This document shows positions 54,151 to 64,000 of a stretch of DNA of 64,000 nt, piece by piece; position 1 is the first letter of the stretch; every line of letters begins with the position of its first letter. The translations under genes and the position numbers were made by a program. Source of the stretch: Gambelia wislizenii. Its lineage: Eukaryota > Chordata > Lepidosauria > Squamata > Crotaphytidae. Location of the stretch: the NCBI GenBank assembly GCA_030847615.1, contig JAUMIR010000002.1:112724309-112788308 (forward strand). Reading direction: 5' to 3'. The notes under the pieces are model-generated. The model was not told where the DNA came from and did no database searches. It worked only from the letters and a program-made list of their open reading frames with translations.

Positions 54151-55189
54151 CAGAAAATCTATTTCTGTCAAATATTTGTCTTTTGTGGCTTGTATTGGGT
54201 TCTAATCAATGGGCAGTTGATTGAAGTTTGTATTTCTTGTTTTATTATTCTGGCTTGTTTTCTGATGAAAACTAAAGAAGGTGGATGTTTTTTTAAGAGC
54301 ATGAGGTTAGATCAGGGATGGGCAGCCTGTGGCCTTAGGTCCTGGCCTAATTTTGTGCAGCTCCGGGTTTAATTTCAGATACCTTCAACAAGCAGTCAGG
54401 TCAGGCATCTGGCAAGAGTCATTTGTCTTTTCCAAGGCAGGCTGCAGCCCAGAAAGTATGGAGAGGGAATAAAAACACACAGAGAGAAAGAGAAAAAGAA
54501 AGGGATAGAAAAAAAGAAGTATGACTTGCCTATATTTGGTATCTGTCCCTCCTGCAAATCCCTTTCAAGGTTAGCCCTGGCTTTTGGCAAGTCATACCTT
54601 ATGTATTCATTTGGCATAGGAAAATAACTATTACAGATAAATGAGCAATCACAGCTTTTTATTAGCTTTTAAAATAATGTTTCACACTGCGCAACCTTGA
54701 CCTCATAACAATTTCACAGTAGAAATCAGATTAACATGCAAAGGTGAGCTTGCCTTCGCCCTCAGTAGCAACAGAGCTCCCAGAATGTTTTAATTTCCAT
54801 AGTGTTACCTTACAAAGGTTGAAGATACCAGTCCAGTGGAGGTACGACATGAAATGTTTAGCTAATGGAGGCAGGAAGAGAAGCCCCTACTGTTTCTATT
54901 CCCTCCTGTTAACAGACGTTCTGTAAACTTTGAGATGTTTGCCTAGGAAATGAAGGCAGAATAAAGATGGCTGTGAAGGCAGAGGCTCAATAAACTATGC
55001 TCTGAGAAATAAATTAATTTCTTTCTAATGGGGAGGAAAAAGGGAGAAAAGCACACAGTACTTGCTTCTGACTTTCTCAAGGTTGTATAGCAAAGACTAC
55101 ATAAATATCAGCTTTGGCTCCTTGTGTCCAATTTATGTGTCTTCTGTTGACACAGGTGCTATGCAGAAGGCCTGTATCTTCCGACTGTC
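54151..55189. other. unassigned DNA
   Basis: No gene recognised. 54313-54365 (CAGGGATGGGCAGCCTGTGG) may be a scrap of the CAGGGATGRGG MITE. Confidence 0.45.
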
Positions 55190-55545
55190 TAAGTCTGGCA
55201 GGGACAGTCCCAATTAATTCTCTGCCCTCTCATTTTTGTAGCTGCTTTTAAAAAGCCCTGGTTTCTCACTCTGCCTCCCATGTTTCTCCTTCATCCTCAG
55301 GTTACTCCAATTGCTGCAAACTGAGTTCAAGGTGAAAAAGTAGTTTGTACTCAATTAACTTAGCAGGGGGGAGAGGACGGGAGAATCTTACCCATCCCAG
55401 TAGGCTCAGGAAAAAACAAACTGCTACAGCCTCTCCTAGCATGGGTGTACGTCCTCATTAATAACCTTTGTCAATTGGACCCTACTCTGATGTTGTTTGG
55501 CCACATATGTCCTGGTTTTCATCTGTGAAACCTTGGAGGATATGA
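55190..55545 (+). repeat. interspersed repeat pair, copy 2
   Basis: Aligns by eye with 19640-20005 over about 360 bases in the same orientation; most conserved at the right end (TTTGGCCACATATGTCCTGG, TTTTCATCTGTGAAA). Confidence 0.6.
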
Positions 55546-55793
55546 AGGCCTGATCAAGATCATAGAATCATAGAGCTGGAAGGGACCACAAAGGCCGTCC
55601 ATACCAACTCCCTGCCATGCAGGAATACCCAATCAAATCACACCCGACAGATGGCCATCTAGCCTCTGTTTAAAAACCTCCACAGAAGGAGACTCCACCA
55701 CACTCTGAAGCAGCACATTCCACTGCTGAACAGTTCTTACCATCAGGAAGTTCTTCCTAATGTTTAGGTGGAATCTCTTTACCTGTAGTTTGA

Positions 55794-56409
55794 GGAGATT
55801 ATCGGATGCTCTAAATATGGTGTGATAACTACGCTAGGAGATAGGTAAAGGGCTTGCATTTCAGACAACGTTCCCATGTCATCATGCTCCTGTTCAGCTG
55901 TCGTTAAGCCAGTGCTTTTTTTTATTGATGGGCTAAGCCATCAATGAATCCTCCGTTCCATTTCTGTAATGGAATGACCTGTAATTGAAATGGTGCCCCA
56001 TTTTGTTGGTGCGATGCCAGAGTCAATGGGAGGTCCCTGCCAGAACACTTCCAGGTGAGATCAGGACATCAAGGTAAGTGAAACACTTTTTTGTACCCTC
56101 CCCAGGTTACTTGTAATGATTTGAGTGTGTTTTTGTGCTTGGTGTTACTTTTTGGGTTTTATTTTCCTTTTAAAGTTTGATTTTCCTGCATTCTCATCTT
56201 CTCACAAGAGCAGCCAGGATTTCAATCCAGAAAGTGAAAGGAGCTCCGTTTGAGCTCCATTCACTCCTGGGCTGCCCTGCCAAGGCAAGTAGCTGCAGTT
56301 AAGGTAGCTTTGCAAACTTTTTATTTGGTGGTGTTACAGGGATGGGAGAAGGCCGGGAGAGGAGATTGCGAGATGGGGATGCTTTTTTCATTCCTGTCTA
56401 AAAATCTCC
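55794..56409 (+). mobile_element. MITE family A, copy with empty-site evidence
   Basis: Starts GGAGATTATCGGATG and ends TAAAAATCTCC, flanked by TGA on both sides (55791-55793 and 56410-56412). Removing it restores the CR1 string CCTGTAGTTTGAGTCCATTG, so its ends are certain and the duplication is 3 bp. The core has GACATCAAGGTAAGTGAAAC and the CTTCTCACAAGAG word. Confidence 0.88.
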
Positions 56410-56693
56410 TGAGTCCATTGCTCCGTGTCCTTATCTCTGGAGAAGCAGAAAACAAGCTTACTCCATCTTCAGTATGACATCCTGGTGATCAATGGGGTGA
56501 CAGATGTTGCAGCCAGATCACCCTCCAAAAAAATGCTATATAGACCAATTACAATCTTCTGATCAAAGTGTGTGGGTAAAATCAGTAAATGCAATAATCC
56601 TCTTCTATGGGATCAATCCAGAGGCCTTACAAATTTATACTTCTAACAAATCCTTAAACAACTGGTCAAGGAGAAAATATATCTTGCTTCTAA

Positions 56694-57021
56694 GGACTTT
56701 TTTGGACGCTGAAAAATAACGCAAGCAGCCTCGTCAGCTTGCGAGGTTGCTGCGCTGCAAAGCATCCCTTTCGTATGACGCCCGCCCCTGCCGGTACTGT
56801 TGCGGTACCACAGGGAGAGTTGAGCATCATATTTCGTTGTTTTTTACTCACGAATGTTGATCGTGAGTAAAAAACGACGAAATATGACGCTCAACTCTCC
56901 CTGAGGTACCACAACAGTACCAGCAGGGGCGAGCGTCATACGAAAGGGACGCTTTGCAGCGCAGCAGCCTCGCAAGCTGACGAGGCTGCTTGCGTTACTT
57001 TCTTCGCATCCAAAAAAGTCC
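56694..57021. mobile_element. palindromic MITE family B, copy 1 (328 bp foldback)
   Basis: The ends GGACTTTTTTGGA (56694) and TCCAAAAAAGTCC (57009-57021) are perfect inverted matches, and the arms stay paired almost to the centre (GTGAGTAAAAAACGACGAAA against TTTCGTTGTTTTTTACTCAC, loop about 56846-56852). Flanks are TAA on both sides. GC-rich arms contrast with the AT-rich host LINE. No coding sequence. Confidence 0.9.
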
Positions 57022-57123
57022 TAAGTGGGAAGATTTATATATGCTTTCTCAAACTGCATTTTCATTATGGTACCCATTGTATAAAACATCTTTTAGAACG
57101 GAGAGATTTTTTTTAATATTACA

Positions 57124-57456
57124 TTGCCTCCATTAAGAAAAGCATATACAGCACTATGTTTTCAGAGTATGCCATCTGCTTATTTGAAAGGAAGATACAA
57201 TAATATCACAGTAACTCAAATGTTTTGTATATGTGAGACAGGGGAAGTGGAGGACCTACAACATTATTTGTTGAAATGCCCTCTATACATACTTCCAAGA
57301 CAAATGTTTTTAGGTTACATTCTTCATTCCCTGGTTAATTGTTCTCCTCTTGAACAAATTTGTGTCCTATTAGCTGGCAACAATGTGTACCACACTGATA
57401 TGGTGGCAAAATTTGCTTTGGCCGCTAATAAGATAAGAGCCAGATATCAAAACTAA
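57124..57456 (+). pseudogene. L2-like LINE ORF2 C-terminus with zinc-finger-like motif
   Basis: The C-x-C...H-x4-C pattern (CICETGEVEDLQHYLLKC) is the 'CPCG...EHvLL.CP' motif that ends many LINE and other RT polyproteins. The frame ends at a normal stop before the AT-rich 3'UTR. Upstream frames are broken by stops and by the palindromic MITE. Confidence 0.75.
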
Positions 57457-57616
57457 CAATAAAATTTTTACAGTGCTGATATGTAAACGGCTTTCTACAA
57501 TAATGTTTTAATTCTTTATACTTTTATATTCTGGATATTCATGGTTTTATTATTTGCGTATGTGCTAAATTGTACGGCTTTGTAATTGTTTGTGTATGTG
57601 TGTTTTAACTTATTAA

Positions 57617-57840
57617 GGACTTTTTTGGACGTCTCAAATACAATGCAAGCAGCCTCGTCGCGTTGCGAGGCTGCTGCGCTGCAGGGCGTCCCTTTTGGAT
57701 GACGCTCTCCCCTGCCGGTACTGTTGCGATACCATGGGGACATTTGAGCATTATATTTCACCAATTTTTACTCACAAAAGTTGATTGTGATTTCTTTGAC
57801 GAGGCTGCTTGCGTTGTATTTGAGACATCCGAAAAAGTCC
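57617..57840. mobile_element. palindromic MITE family B, copy 2 (internally deleted)
   Basis: Same ends (GGACTTTTTTGGACG ... CGAAAAAGTCC) flanked by TTAA on both sides. The left arm is complete (GCAAGCAGCCTCGTC, CCCCTGCCGGTACTGTTGCG) but most of the right arm is deleted between about 57795 and 57800, so it no longer folds fully. Confidence 0.88.
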
Positions 57841-57995
57841 TTAAAGTAATTGCATTGCGACGTCTTATAGCTTTTAGCAATAAAGATTTATTTCATTATT
57901 TCATTAGTATGACATCCCTTCAAATATTTAAACATGGCTATCATGGTCACCTCTCAGCCTTCTCTTCTCCAGGCTAAACATGCCCAGCTCCCTAC

Positions 57996-59164
57996 AAATT
58001 TCCTAGTCAACATTTGGTGTGGAGAGGGACATAGAAAAAACAGGAAGGAAAGACCAGATTTCCTTCTGCCCTCTTTCTCTATCACTGCCCCTATTGCCTT
58101 CCCCACTCCTCACTGGAACCTTTTGGGGCTGGGGTGGCAGGAATGGCTTGAGAGAGTGGAAGGACAGCTGAGACAGGAGAGTTGACTCTTCTGGGTCACC
58201 AGGATTGGTTCAGGTCATTTTCTGGGCAGAAACAGAAACATTAGTGGCAAAGGCTTAACCTGTGAAACTAATTCTTAATATACTAAACAAGTGTACATCA
58301 ATGGCATTTTTAATGATAAATTTAAAAGGGAAACATTTAAAATGATACGTTAATTTTAAATTGGCACTTAAATCTGGCAAGAAGGAAATGGACTCATGAA
58401 TTTTTCAAAGCCCCATTTCTCTTCAGCACCAAATGCTTTCTCTTGCTTACACTTCCTCTCTCCCTTGTAATCTCATATCCTTACCCTCTCCCCCTTTTAA
58501 CTCACTGATTTCCAGGTGAATTCCAGCAAAATCCTATAGCTAAGGCTTTGGAATTTCATCTCCTGGGACAGACGAGAGGCCTTTGTGCTATGTCCAGTGT
58601 AGAACGCAGGAGGGGCATTTGAATGCCTTTACTAGTTTTTACCTAAACACTGTATTTCCCTAGTCTGAAGGATTTTTTTAAAAGTCCGAAGTTGTTTTAC
58701 AAAAATACAAGTAAACTAGGCTTTGAGAAAACAAACCAAATGGATTAAAAAAAAATTGTTGACTCTGTAGCACTGTGGCTCATTTAATTAATTAATAACT
58801 TAATTTTGAAGAAACAATGCTGAAATTCCAACAACTCAATTCCTTTTTATCAAATTAAAATAATTTTAAGTGTGTTGCCTTTTCCTTGGCATATTTTCAA
58901 CTTAATTCATAATTTAATTGATTTTAATTTGTCAGTTCCTATCTCTTTTCCAGTTTCTGTTTTTTCCCCCCAGTGGGGAGGAGATGGGGCCAACTAGGGA
59001 GAGACTTGGATGATTCAGCCACCTCTACTCATGCATACAGAATCTGAGAAAACACATTGCTTATGAGTATAATATGAGCAAGCAAGTGGGCCGTCAGTTG
59101 TCTGGGACTTGGAGCAGGGAGTTCGCTGTAGTCAGTAGTCACTTCTCATCCTAGCCCACCTCTC
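57996..59164. other. unassigned DNA
   Basis: No gene recognised over about 1.2 kb; the sequence is AT-rich with no clear repeat. Confidence 0.5.
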
Positions 59165-59510
59165 AGGCTTCTTATAATAATAATAATAATAATAATAATA
59201 AAATTTATTTATACCCCGCCCCTCTGTGAAAACAATCGGGGCGGCTTACAAAAATTAAAATACAATACAGATAAAATCCCCAAACACCCCCCACCCCACC
59301 CTCCCCCATAAAAAATATTAAACAATTATAAATTAAAACCAACTGATCAAAAAATAACAATTAAAAACAATAAATACAATAAAATACTATAAATGGCCAG
59401 CGGACTAAAAGAAGCCAGGATCCCCTGAGGCTGGGATCTAATTAGGAAAAGCCTGCCGAAAGAGATCCGTCTTTAGTGCTTTTTTAAAGCTACTCAGGGT
59501 TGTTATCTAA
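59165..59510 (-). repeat. interspersed repeat (GGCTTACAATAAA family), copy 2, with (TAA)n
   Basis: A (TAA)n run (59173-59201) leads into ATTTATTTATACCCCGCCCC and CGGGGCGGCTTACAAAAATT, then an A-rich tract and AAAAGCCTGCCGAAAGAGAT. Read on the minus strand the GCCCCG...GTATAAATAAAT end is a typical reptile SINE/LINE 3' end followed by (TTA)n. Related to 17495-17760. Confidence 0.65.
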
Positions 59511-59579
59511 ACCCCTTACAAGTAGGGTGGAATGTGAATGTGTGTGTATAATCCCACCCCCTTTTTGAGGAACATCTTC

Positions 59580-59715
59580 ATGGGGTGGACAACTTGTGGC
59601 CCTCCAGATATTGGTGGTCTGAAACACCCATCAGCCCGAAGTAACTGATGGTGTTGACAGGAGCTGCAAACTAACAATATATAGAGGGCTGCAAGTTGCT
59701 TGCCTATCTCTGCTA
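59580..59715. mobile_element. palindromic MITE (CAGGGATGRGG family) copy
   Basis: GGGGTGGACAACTTGTGGCC, CTCCAGATATTGGTGG at the left and GGAGCTGCAAAC, GGCTGCAAGTTGCTTGCCTA at the right resemble the inverted ends at 11171-11306, diverged. Confidence 0.45.
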
Positions 59716-59824
59716 TAACTTAACCACCTTTCCTATGATTACATTCCCAATAGTTCCAAATTAACTTCCAGAGGTTATCCAAGAATTAGTAATTTACCAT
59801 CCTAAGTCATATTGATGTAAACTA

Positions 59825-59925
59825 GAGCCCTTTCACACTTCACAGTTGTAGCATTATGATCCCACTTTCACTGCCATGGCTGCACCCTTTGGAATCGTCG
59901 CATTTGTAGTTTGATAAAGCATTTG
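59825..59925. mobile_element. hAT-like MITE fragment (CCCTTTCACAC family)
   Basis: GAGCCCTTTCACACTTCACA, GTAGCATTATGATCCCACTT and CTGCCATGGCTGCACCC match the start of the element at 12227; the SINE at 59928 follows directly. Confidence 0.6.
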
Positions 59926-59927
59926 AG

Positions 59928-60150
59928 CCAGCATGGTGTAGTGGTTTGAGCACTGGATTATGACTCTGGAGGCCAGGGTTCAAATCCCCACTTGGCCATG
60001 AAAACCCAGTGGATGACCTTAGGCAAGTCACACACTCTCAGCCTCAGAGTGAGGCAAAGGCAACCCCTCCTCTGAACAAATCTTTCCAAGAAATACCATT
60101 ATGCTCACCATAAGCTGGAAGTTACCTGAAGGCACACGCAAAAAACAACT
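59928..60150 (+). repeat. tRNA-derived SINE, full length (reference copy)
   Basis: Head AGCCAGCATGGTGTAGTGGT (A-box-like), GGTTCAAATCCCCACTTGG (B box), MIR-like body words ATGACCTTAGGCAAGTCACA and CTCAGCCTCAGAGTGAGGCA, and an L2-type tail GAAGGCACACGCAAAAAACA. This suggests an L2-dependent SINE transcribed by Pol III. Confidence 0.85.
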
Positions 60151-60167
60151 CCATTTTCTGCACTTTA

Positions 60168-60380
60168 GCATGGTATAGTGATTTGATTACAACTCTGGAG
60201 ACCATATTAGAATTCCCTCTTGGCCACTGGGTGACTTTGGGCATGTCACAGTCTCTTAGTCTCAGACGAAGGCATAGGCATATCCATCCTTTGAACAAAT
60301 CTTGCCAAGAAAACCCCATGACAGGTTCACCTTAGGGTCACCGTAAGTTGCAAATGACTTGAAGACACACAGCAAGGACA
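60168..60380 (+). repeat. tRNA-derived SINE, second copy in tandem
   Basis: Same family and orientation as 59928-60150: TAGCATGGTATAGTGATTTG, CTTGGCCACTGGGTGACTTT, CCTTGCCAAGAAAACCCCAT, GGGTCACCGTAAGTTGCAAA. It starts about 18 bases after the first copy. Confidence 0.85.
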
Positions 60381-61574
60381 AAAGTATGAGAATTGGTGGC
60401 TGTTGGTGGCTTCCATGTAAGTGGAAGCAACTTGTGGCTTTACTTTGAACTTTAAAGGTGCTGATTGTATGCAGAAAGTGCCTGTCCACCCTTGCAGCCT
60501 AACAAAAAGGCATCTCCGTTTCATTGGTCAAGGGAGAAATGGTGGAAAGACCTGAGATCTTGCGATTTCCAGGGGAGACATAAGGATAGAGGTGAAGAAG
60601 TGGCTTGACTTGGGCTGATGTCAGGATGAGTCTTTTATACCATCAACACTTTGCTATCTTGGCTGATTTTTCATGCCAGCTTCACAAGGTATCATGTTCA
60701 GCTCATTTGCCAGACAGCAACTAAGCTTGTGTTGTGAGGCAGCTTTCTTTAACCGGAAAAGACTAGGGTTTACCTCCTTTTCTTTTAGAGTTGTTATAAG
60801 TTAAATGGGGTAGAGAAAGCACAGCTCCTTTAATGCCTTTTGGGAACAGAGCTCCAATACAGCTTGGGATTTTTAGTGGCATATTTTTGACCAGGCTCCC
60901 TTGGTTGCTATTGTATGGAACTATCTGTCTGGCTGTTTGTCAGTCACCATCAGTGTACATGGAAAAGGGAAGCAGTGCAGAGAAGCACCAGCAAAAAGAC
61001 CTAGGTTTGTTTTGAAACAAAGGAAGGAAGGGAAGGGGGTGTGGGTTTATAAAGCTTGGTTATCAGCCCTGGGGAGGGAGAAAACTGCTGTTCAAAGCAC
61101 TGACTAAAGCGAAGTAAAATGACAATGGGGAGTAGAGGGCAGCTCCCATTCTACCCCACCCCACCCCACTGTATTATCTTTGTTAAAACAGACAGCAGAA
61201 TTTCTCTGGCAAACCTATGATGAGCATATGAGGTGAAATATGGTTGGGTGAAATGATCCTTTTCCTATGCACAATATTATATCCTGGTTCCCCTTGTGAA
61301 AAGAACATAGCAGAATACACATCGAAACAGCAGAAATTTGTAGAAAGTCCATTACAATTCCAATGATAGCTTATACTGGAAAAGCAAGGATCTGATAGTG
61401 TTAGAAACTCTTTGTCCAAAAACGTTCAAAGCACTTTGGTATAAGGTAAATGTCTTTGTTTCTACAGTGGCATCAGCTTTCTGTGGGCAAGAGCTGACCA
61501 TCATATTCAGTAGAGATATATGTCTACGTCAGCTATACATTTAAGGTAAGTAGTGTGTGTCAAGTGCTTTCAAG
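60381..61574. other. unassigned DNA
   Basis: No gene recognised on either strand over about 1.2 kb. Confidence 0.5.
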
Positions 61575-61576
61575 TA

Positions 61577-61840
61577 CAGTTGGACCCCCATATCCATGGA
61601 ACCAATATCCACAGTTTCAGTTATCCGTGGGACACAAAAAGGACACACATACCATAGAGTCATCCTAGAAAATGCCTAAAGAGGCTACCTCTCTAGACAT
61701 TTTCTAGGTCCTCCAATGCAACTCTATGGTATTTTTAACTGGAAGTCCCATTATTTTAATAGGGTTTGCTGTTATCCACGGTTTCCAGTATCAGTGGTAT
61801 ATCCAGGAATCAAACCCCCACAGATACAGGGATTTGATTG
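61577..61840. mobile_element. pogo/Tigger-like MITE, uninterrupted copy
   Basis: CAGTTGGACCCCCATATCCA ... ACAGGGATTTGATTG between TA dinucleotides (61575-61576 and 61841-61842). The body matches 30641-30881 (CAGTTTCAGTTATCCGTGGG, TAGACATTTTCTAGGTCC). Used here to define the CR1 insertion point at 26414. Confidence 0.85.
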
Positions 61841-61842
61841 TA

Positions 61843-64000
61843 CAAGCCTTTAACAAACTCCTTCTAAATCAGTCTGTGAAAGAAATCAGAGTCCCTTCTT
61901 CTACTGCTGCCTTGGACATTTGACAGGTTACATCAATTATATAATGGCACCTGAGTGAATTCACTCTGTATGCAGCCATGCCCTTTTTCATAAGTCATCC
62001 TAGGAGTACATAGGGACAGGTTCATGCTAGTACAGTATATGGCTGGGTGCAAACACATCCAGAGGAAGGAAGAAGATACAGCTGCCAGAAACTCTGATAA
62101 CAACATGAGATATGGACAAACCTAAGAAAACATAGCTCATGGTTGCCCAGCCTCAAGTTATAACCTGCCAGTTCACAAAAAGTGGGGCTACTTTTTTTGT
62201 TGTAATCAGAAATATTGTGGTGACATTTTTATGAGAATGGGTCATTTGGATAACCCAATGAAACAATACTGCAAACACACAAACCCCTCCTAAGAGCCAT
62301 TCGCATGGACAGAGACACCATTTGATTTCTTTCTCTTCATCATTCAGTTGAATGTCTGGACTGAGTTCTTTGACATGAAGCACAGAAGCTATCTGAGATT
62401 ATTCTGATTCTGCCTGCGATGTTTGTTTGAACTGAGAGGGTTCCCTACTCCTAAGCGATAGGTCAGAATAACTTGATGCTCCCATCAGAGATACTGTATG
62501 TGAACCAGCCAATTGTCTATCTATGAGCCAGTGAGCTTGCGTTTTGAAGAAAGCTCCCAGAATCCCCTAGCCAGCATGACCAATGGCTGTTGGACATGAT
62601 AGCTGGGAAAATTCCAAGAGTTGTTGTCCAAAAAAGTAACTTTTTCCAGGCTCTGAGCTTCTTGCAACTATTTGGTTTTGCAATAATTGAGCCCAATCAC
62701 TTTCCTTTCCTGCTGCATGAAATCTCTCCTTTCATGCTACAAATTTCACGGAGAGGAAATCCTCATTGGGCCGATATGGGAATCCACAACCATCCCAGTG
62801 CTGCCAAGACAAATATTCCCCCTCCCCCCAGCACAATATAAATCTATGGTGACTCACATCAGGTCTCCAAGGCCTCAGACAGACACTTTTCAGCCTGGAG
62901 CAACATCTTTCAGCTGGAAGTACTCATCTGGAATTGAATTTAGGATGTCATGGAATGAGTATATATAAAATTAAATATTCTTGATGGCTGTTGTGCTGGG
63001 TGTTTCTTTAGATGTTGTCTTCATATTGTGAATTAGAAGGGTTTTTTTAAAATAAAAAAGTAGTTCATTTATTGGCATTGCTGTTATGAGCCCCCTAGAA
63101 CTGCCCAGAGAAAAGGTTGAGTATCCATTAAAAAAAAAAAAATACATGTGATGTAAGGCCATAAGAAAGAATGGTTCTGGATCAAAGCAAGCAGAGCTAA
63201 TGGAAGGTGAGGAAGTCAGGATGGATTTCTGGAGCGTGGGGCTCAGAACCCAGCTATGTTGCATATGTTTTTGTCTTTCTCAATAGTACCATTATGTGTC
63301 CATAGTTTTTGGAAGCCATTCAGCGAATTTGAAAGAAAATAATAATGATATACACATTTTGAAACCCTGTGTAAAGATTTTTAAAAACTGGTCTTCCAGC
63401 AGCTCAAAACTGCAACCACATGGGCTAAGAAAGGAAGATGGACTGACTCCTTGGGAGTCATTCCCATGGTCACCCTGACGGCAAGAGTAAGGAGGAACCA
63501 CCCACCCTCTGCTTCCAACTGAGCCAGGTTCCAGGCTGCTCCAGGTGCCGGACACCCTCCCCCATTTCCCCAGCCCACTGCACCTAGTAGCTGCCTTGCT
63601 CCCCACATCTGCCCACCCATTTTCTATGATGATTTGCTCACTCACTAGAAGGTCCTTCCAGGCAGCAGACTTCTAGAGTCAATTTCCAGCCTGCAGGAAG
63701 TCAGGGAAGGCCATAAGAAAGAATGGATCCAGGGAAGGAGAAAGGGGAGCAAAAGAAGACCCCCTTCCCTGGATCCCTTCCTTTCATGCACAGCCAGAAG
63801 CCCCTTTCCTGCTCATCTCAAAGCTACCACCCCAGCCTAGCAGGTAAAAGGCAGATGGGAGGAAGCAGAAACTCTAGGGGTGAAGAAACCTGGACAGAAG
63901 ATCTCTGAAAGGGAGGGAATGTTAAAGATGCCTGCAACCTGAAACATACGTTTTATCAAAGGCCTTGTCTACACACCTTGGAGATTTTCAGACACGGAAA
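61843..64000. other. unassigned DNA
   Basis: No gene recognised. 62525-62660 looks like a hAT-like MITE (CTCCCAGAATCCCCTAGCCA left, GTTGTCCAAAAAAGTAACTT right). An A-run lies at 63130-63141. The string GGCCATAAGAAAGAATGG occurs at 63157 and 63709. Frames at 62971-63264 and 63292-63645 show no domain. Confidence 0.5.

Larger units (their letters stand above)
56483..57905 (+). mobile_element. 5'-truncated L2-like LINE with 12-bp target duplication
   Basis: Flanked by AGTATGACATCC (56471-56482 and 57906-57917), which is CR1 sequence. The element encodes a LINE C-terminus: VWVKSVNAIILFYGINPEAL and NWSRRKYILLL (56504-56700), then DLYMLSQTAFSLWYPLYKTS and, in frame 57124-57456, CICETGEVEDLQHYLLKCPL and MVAKFALAANKIRARYQN. 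The 3' end is an AATAAAGATTTATTTCATT-type tail. Two palindromic MITEs lie inside. Clade is uncertain. Confidence 0.82.
55560..57995 (-). mobile_element. old CR1 3' end split by a MITE and an L2-like LINE
   Basis: Three CR1 pieces on the minus strand join into one: 55560-55793 (3'UTR and last coding residues), 56410-56482 (TCTGGAGAAGCAGAAAACAA region) and 57906-57995 (TCAAATATTTAAACATGGCT to CATGCCCAGCTCCC). Their order and ends fit exactly once the inserts at 55794-56409 and 56483-57905 are removed. Confidence 0.9.

Noticed and set aside
56694..57021. Rho-independent terminator or rRNA/tRNA-like structured RNA
   Set aside because: The palindrome has transposon ends and a target duplication and occurs twice; there is no RNA gene similarity.
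63292..63645. 117-codon minus-strand frame near the right edge as an exon
   Set aside because: Glycine/serine-rich chance frame with no domain or splice support.

Overview
The window looks like repeat-dense, non-coding DNA from a vertebrate nuclear genome, most probably a squamate reptile (lizard or snake). This rests on the mix of elements: several ages of CR1 LINEs ending in ATTCTATG repeats, L1 LINEs with an AT-rich body and a GC-rich 5' end, an RTE/BovB-like LINE, another LINE family with a GSETW-type C-terminus, tRNA-derived SINEs with (ACA)n tails, pogo/Tigger-like and hAT-like MITEs, and short Helitron-like elements ending in CTAG. I found no convincing host exon and no bacterial-style operon. 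The species assignment is inference from remembered repeat families; no database was searched. Summing the intervals listed here, more than half of the window is recognisable mobile DNA.

Layout. 1-2 kb: an L2-like LINE scrap and unassigned DNA. 2.5-11.1 kb: a nearly full-length L1 on the minus strand (5'UTR, ORF1, ORF2), broken by an LTR-like block (4452-5209) and by the 3' end of a GSETW-type LINE that fuses in frame with L1 ORF2. 11.1-20 kb: SINEs, MITEs, an old minus-strand CR1 (13.2-15.2 kb), a U6 snRNA pseudogene (15.3 kb) and an RTE remnant (16.3-17.5 kb). 20.2-25.7 kb: a 5'-truncated plus-strand L1 invaded by two younger CR1s in opposite orientation and by a short LINE tail. 26.4-30.6 kb: the best element, a full-length CR1 (5'UTR with internal repeats, ORF1 with zinc-ribbon and SGNH-esterase motifs, ORF2 with endonuclease and RT), inserted precisely into a pogo-like MITE. 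33.1-36.7 kb: an old CR1 containing a younger L1 with a 15-bp target duplication and a 541-aa open frame. 38.3-40.4 kb: another young CR1. 40.9-46.2 kb: a cluster of MITEs, a foldback element, a Helitron-like element, SINEs, and a 1.47-kb hAT-like element with an 8-bp duplication inside a SINE. 47.0-48.4 kb: a LINE copy with its 5' half inverted. 48.8-52.7 kb: Tigger-like MITEs, a second Helitron-like copy and a SINE. 55.2-58.0 kb: an old CR1 broken by a MITE and by an L2-like LINE with a 12-bp duplication, which itself carries two palindromic MITEs. 58-64 kb: mostly unassigned DNA with SINEs and MITEs.

No genes here act together in a host pathway. The functional logic is that of autonomous retrotransposons (ORF1 nucleic-acid binding or esterase protein, ORF2 endonuclease-reverse transcriptase) and the SINEs and MITEs that depend on other elements. 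The nesting gives a clear relative age order: old CR1s, SINEs and MITEs are targets; L1s and the young CR1 subfamily are the intruders.
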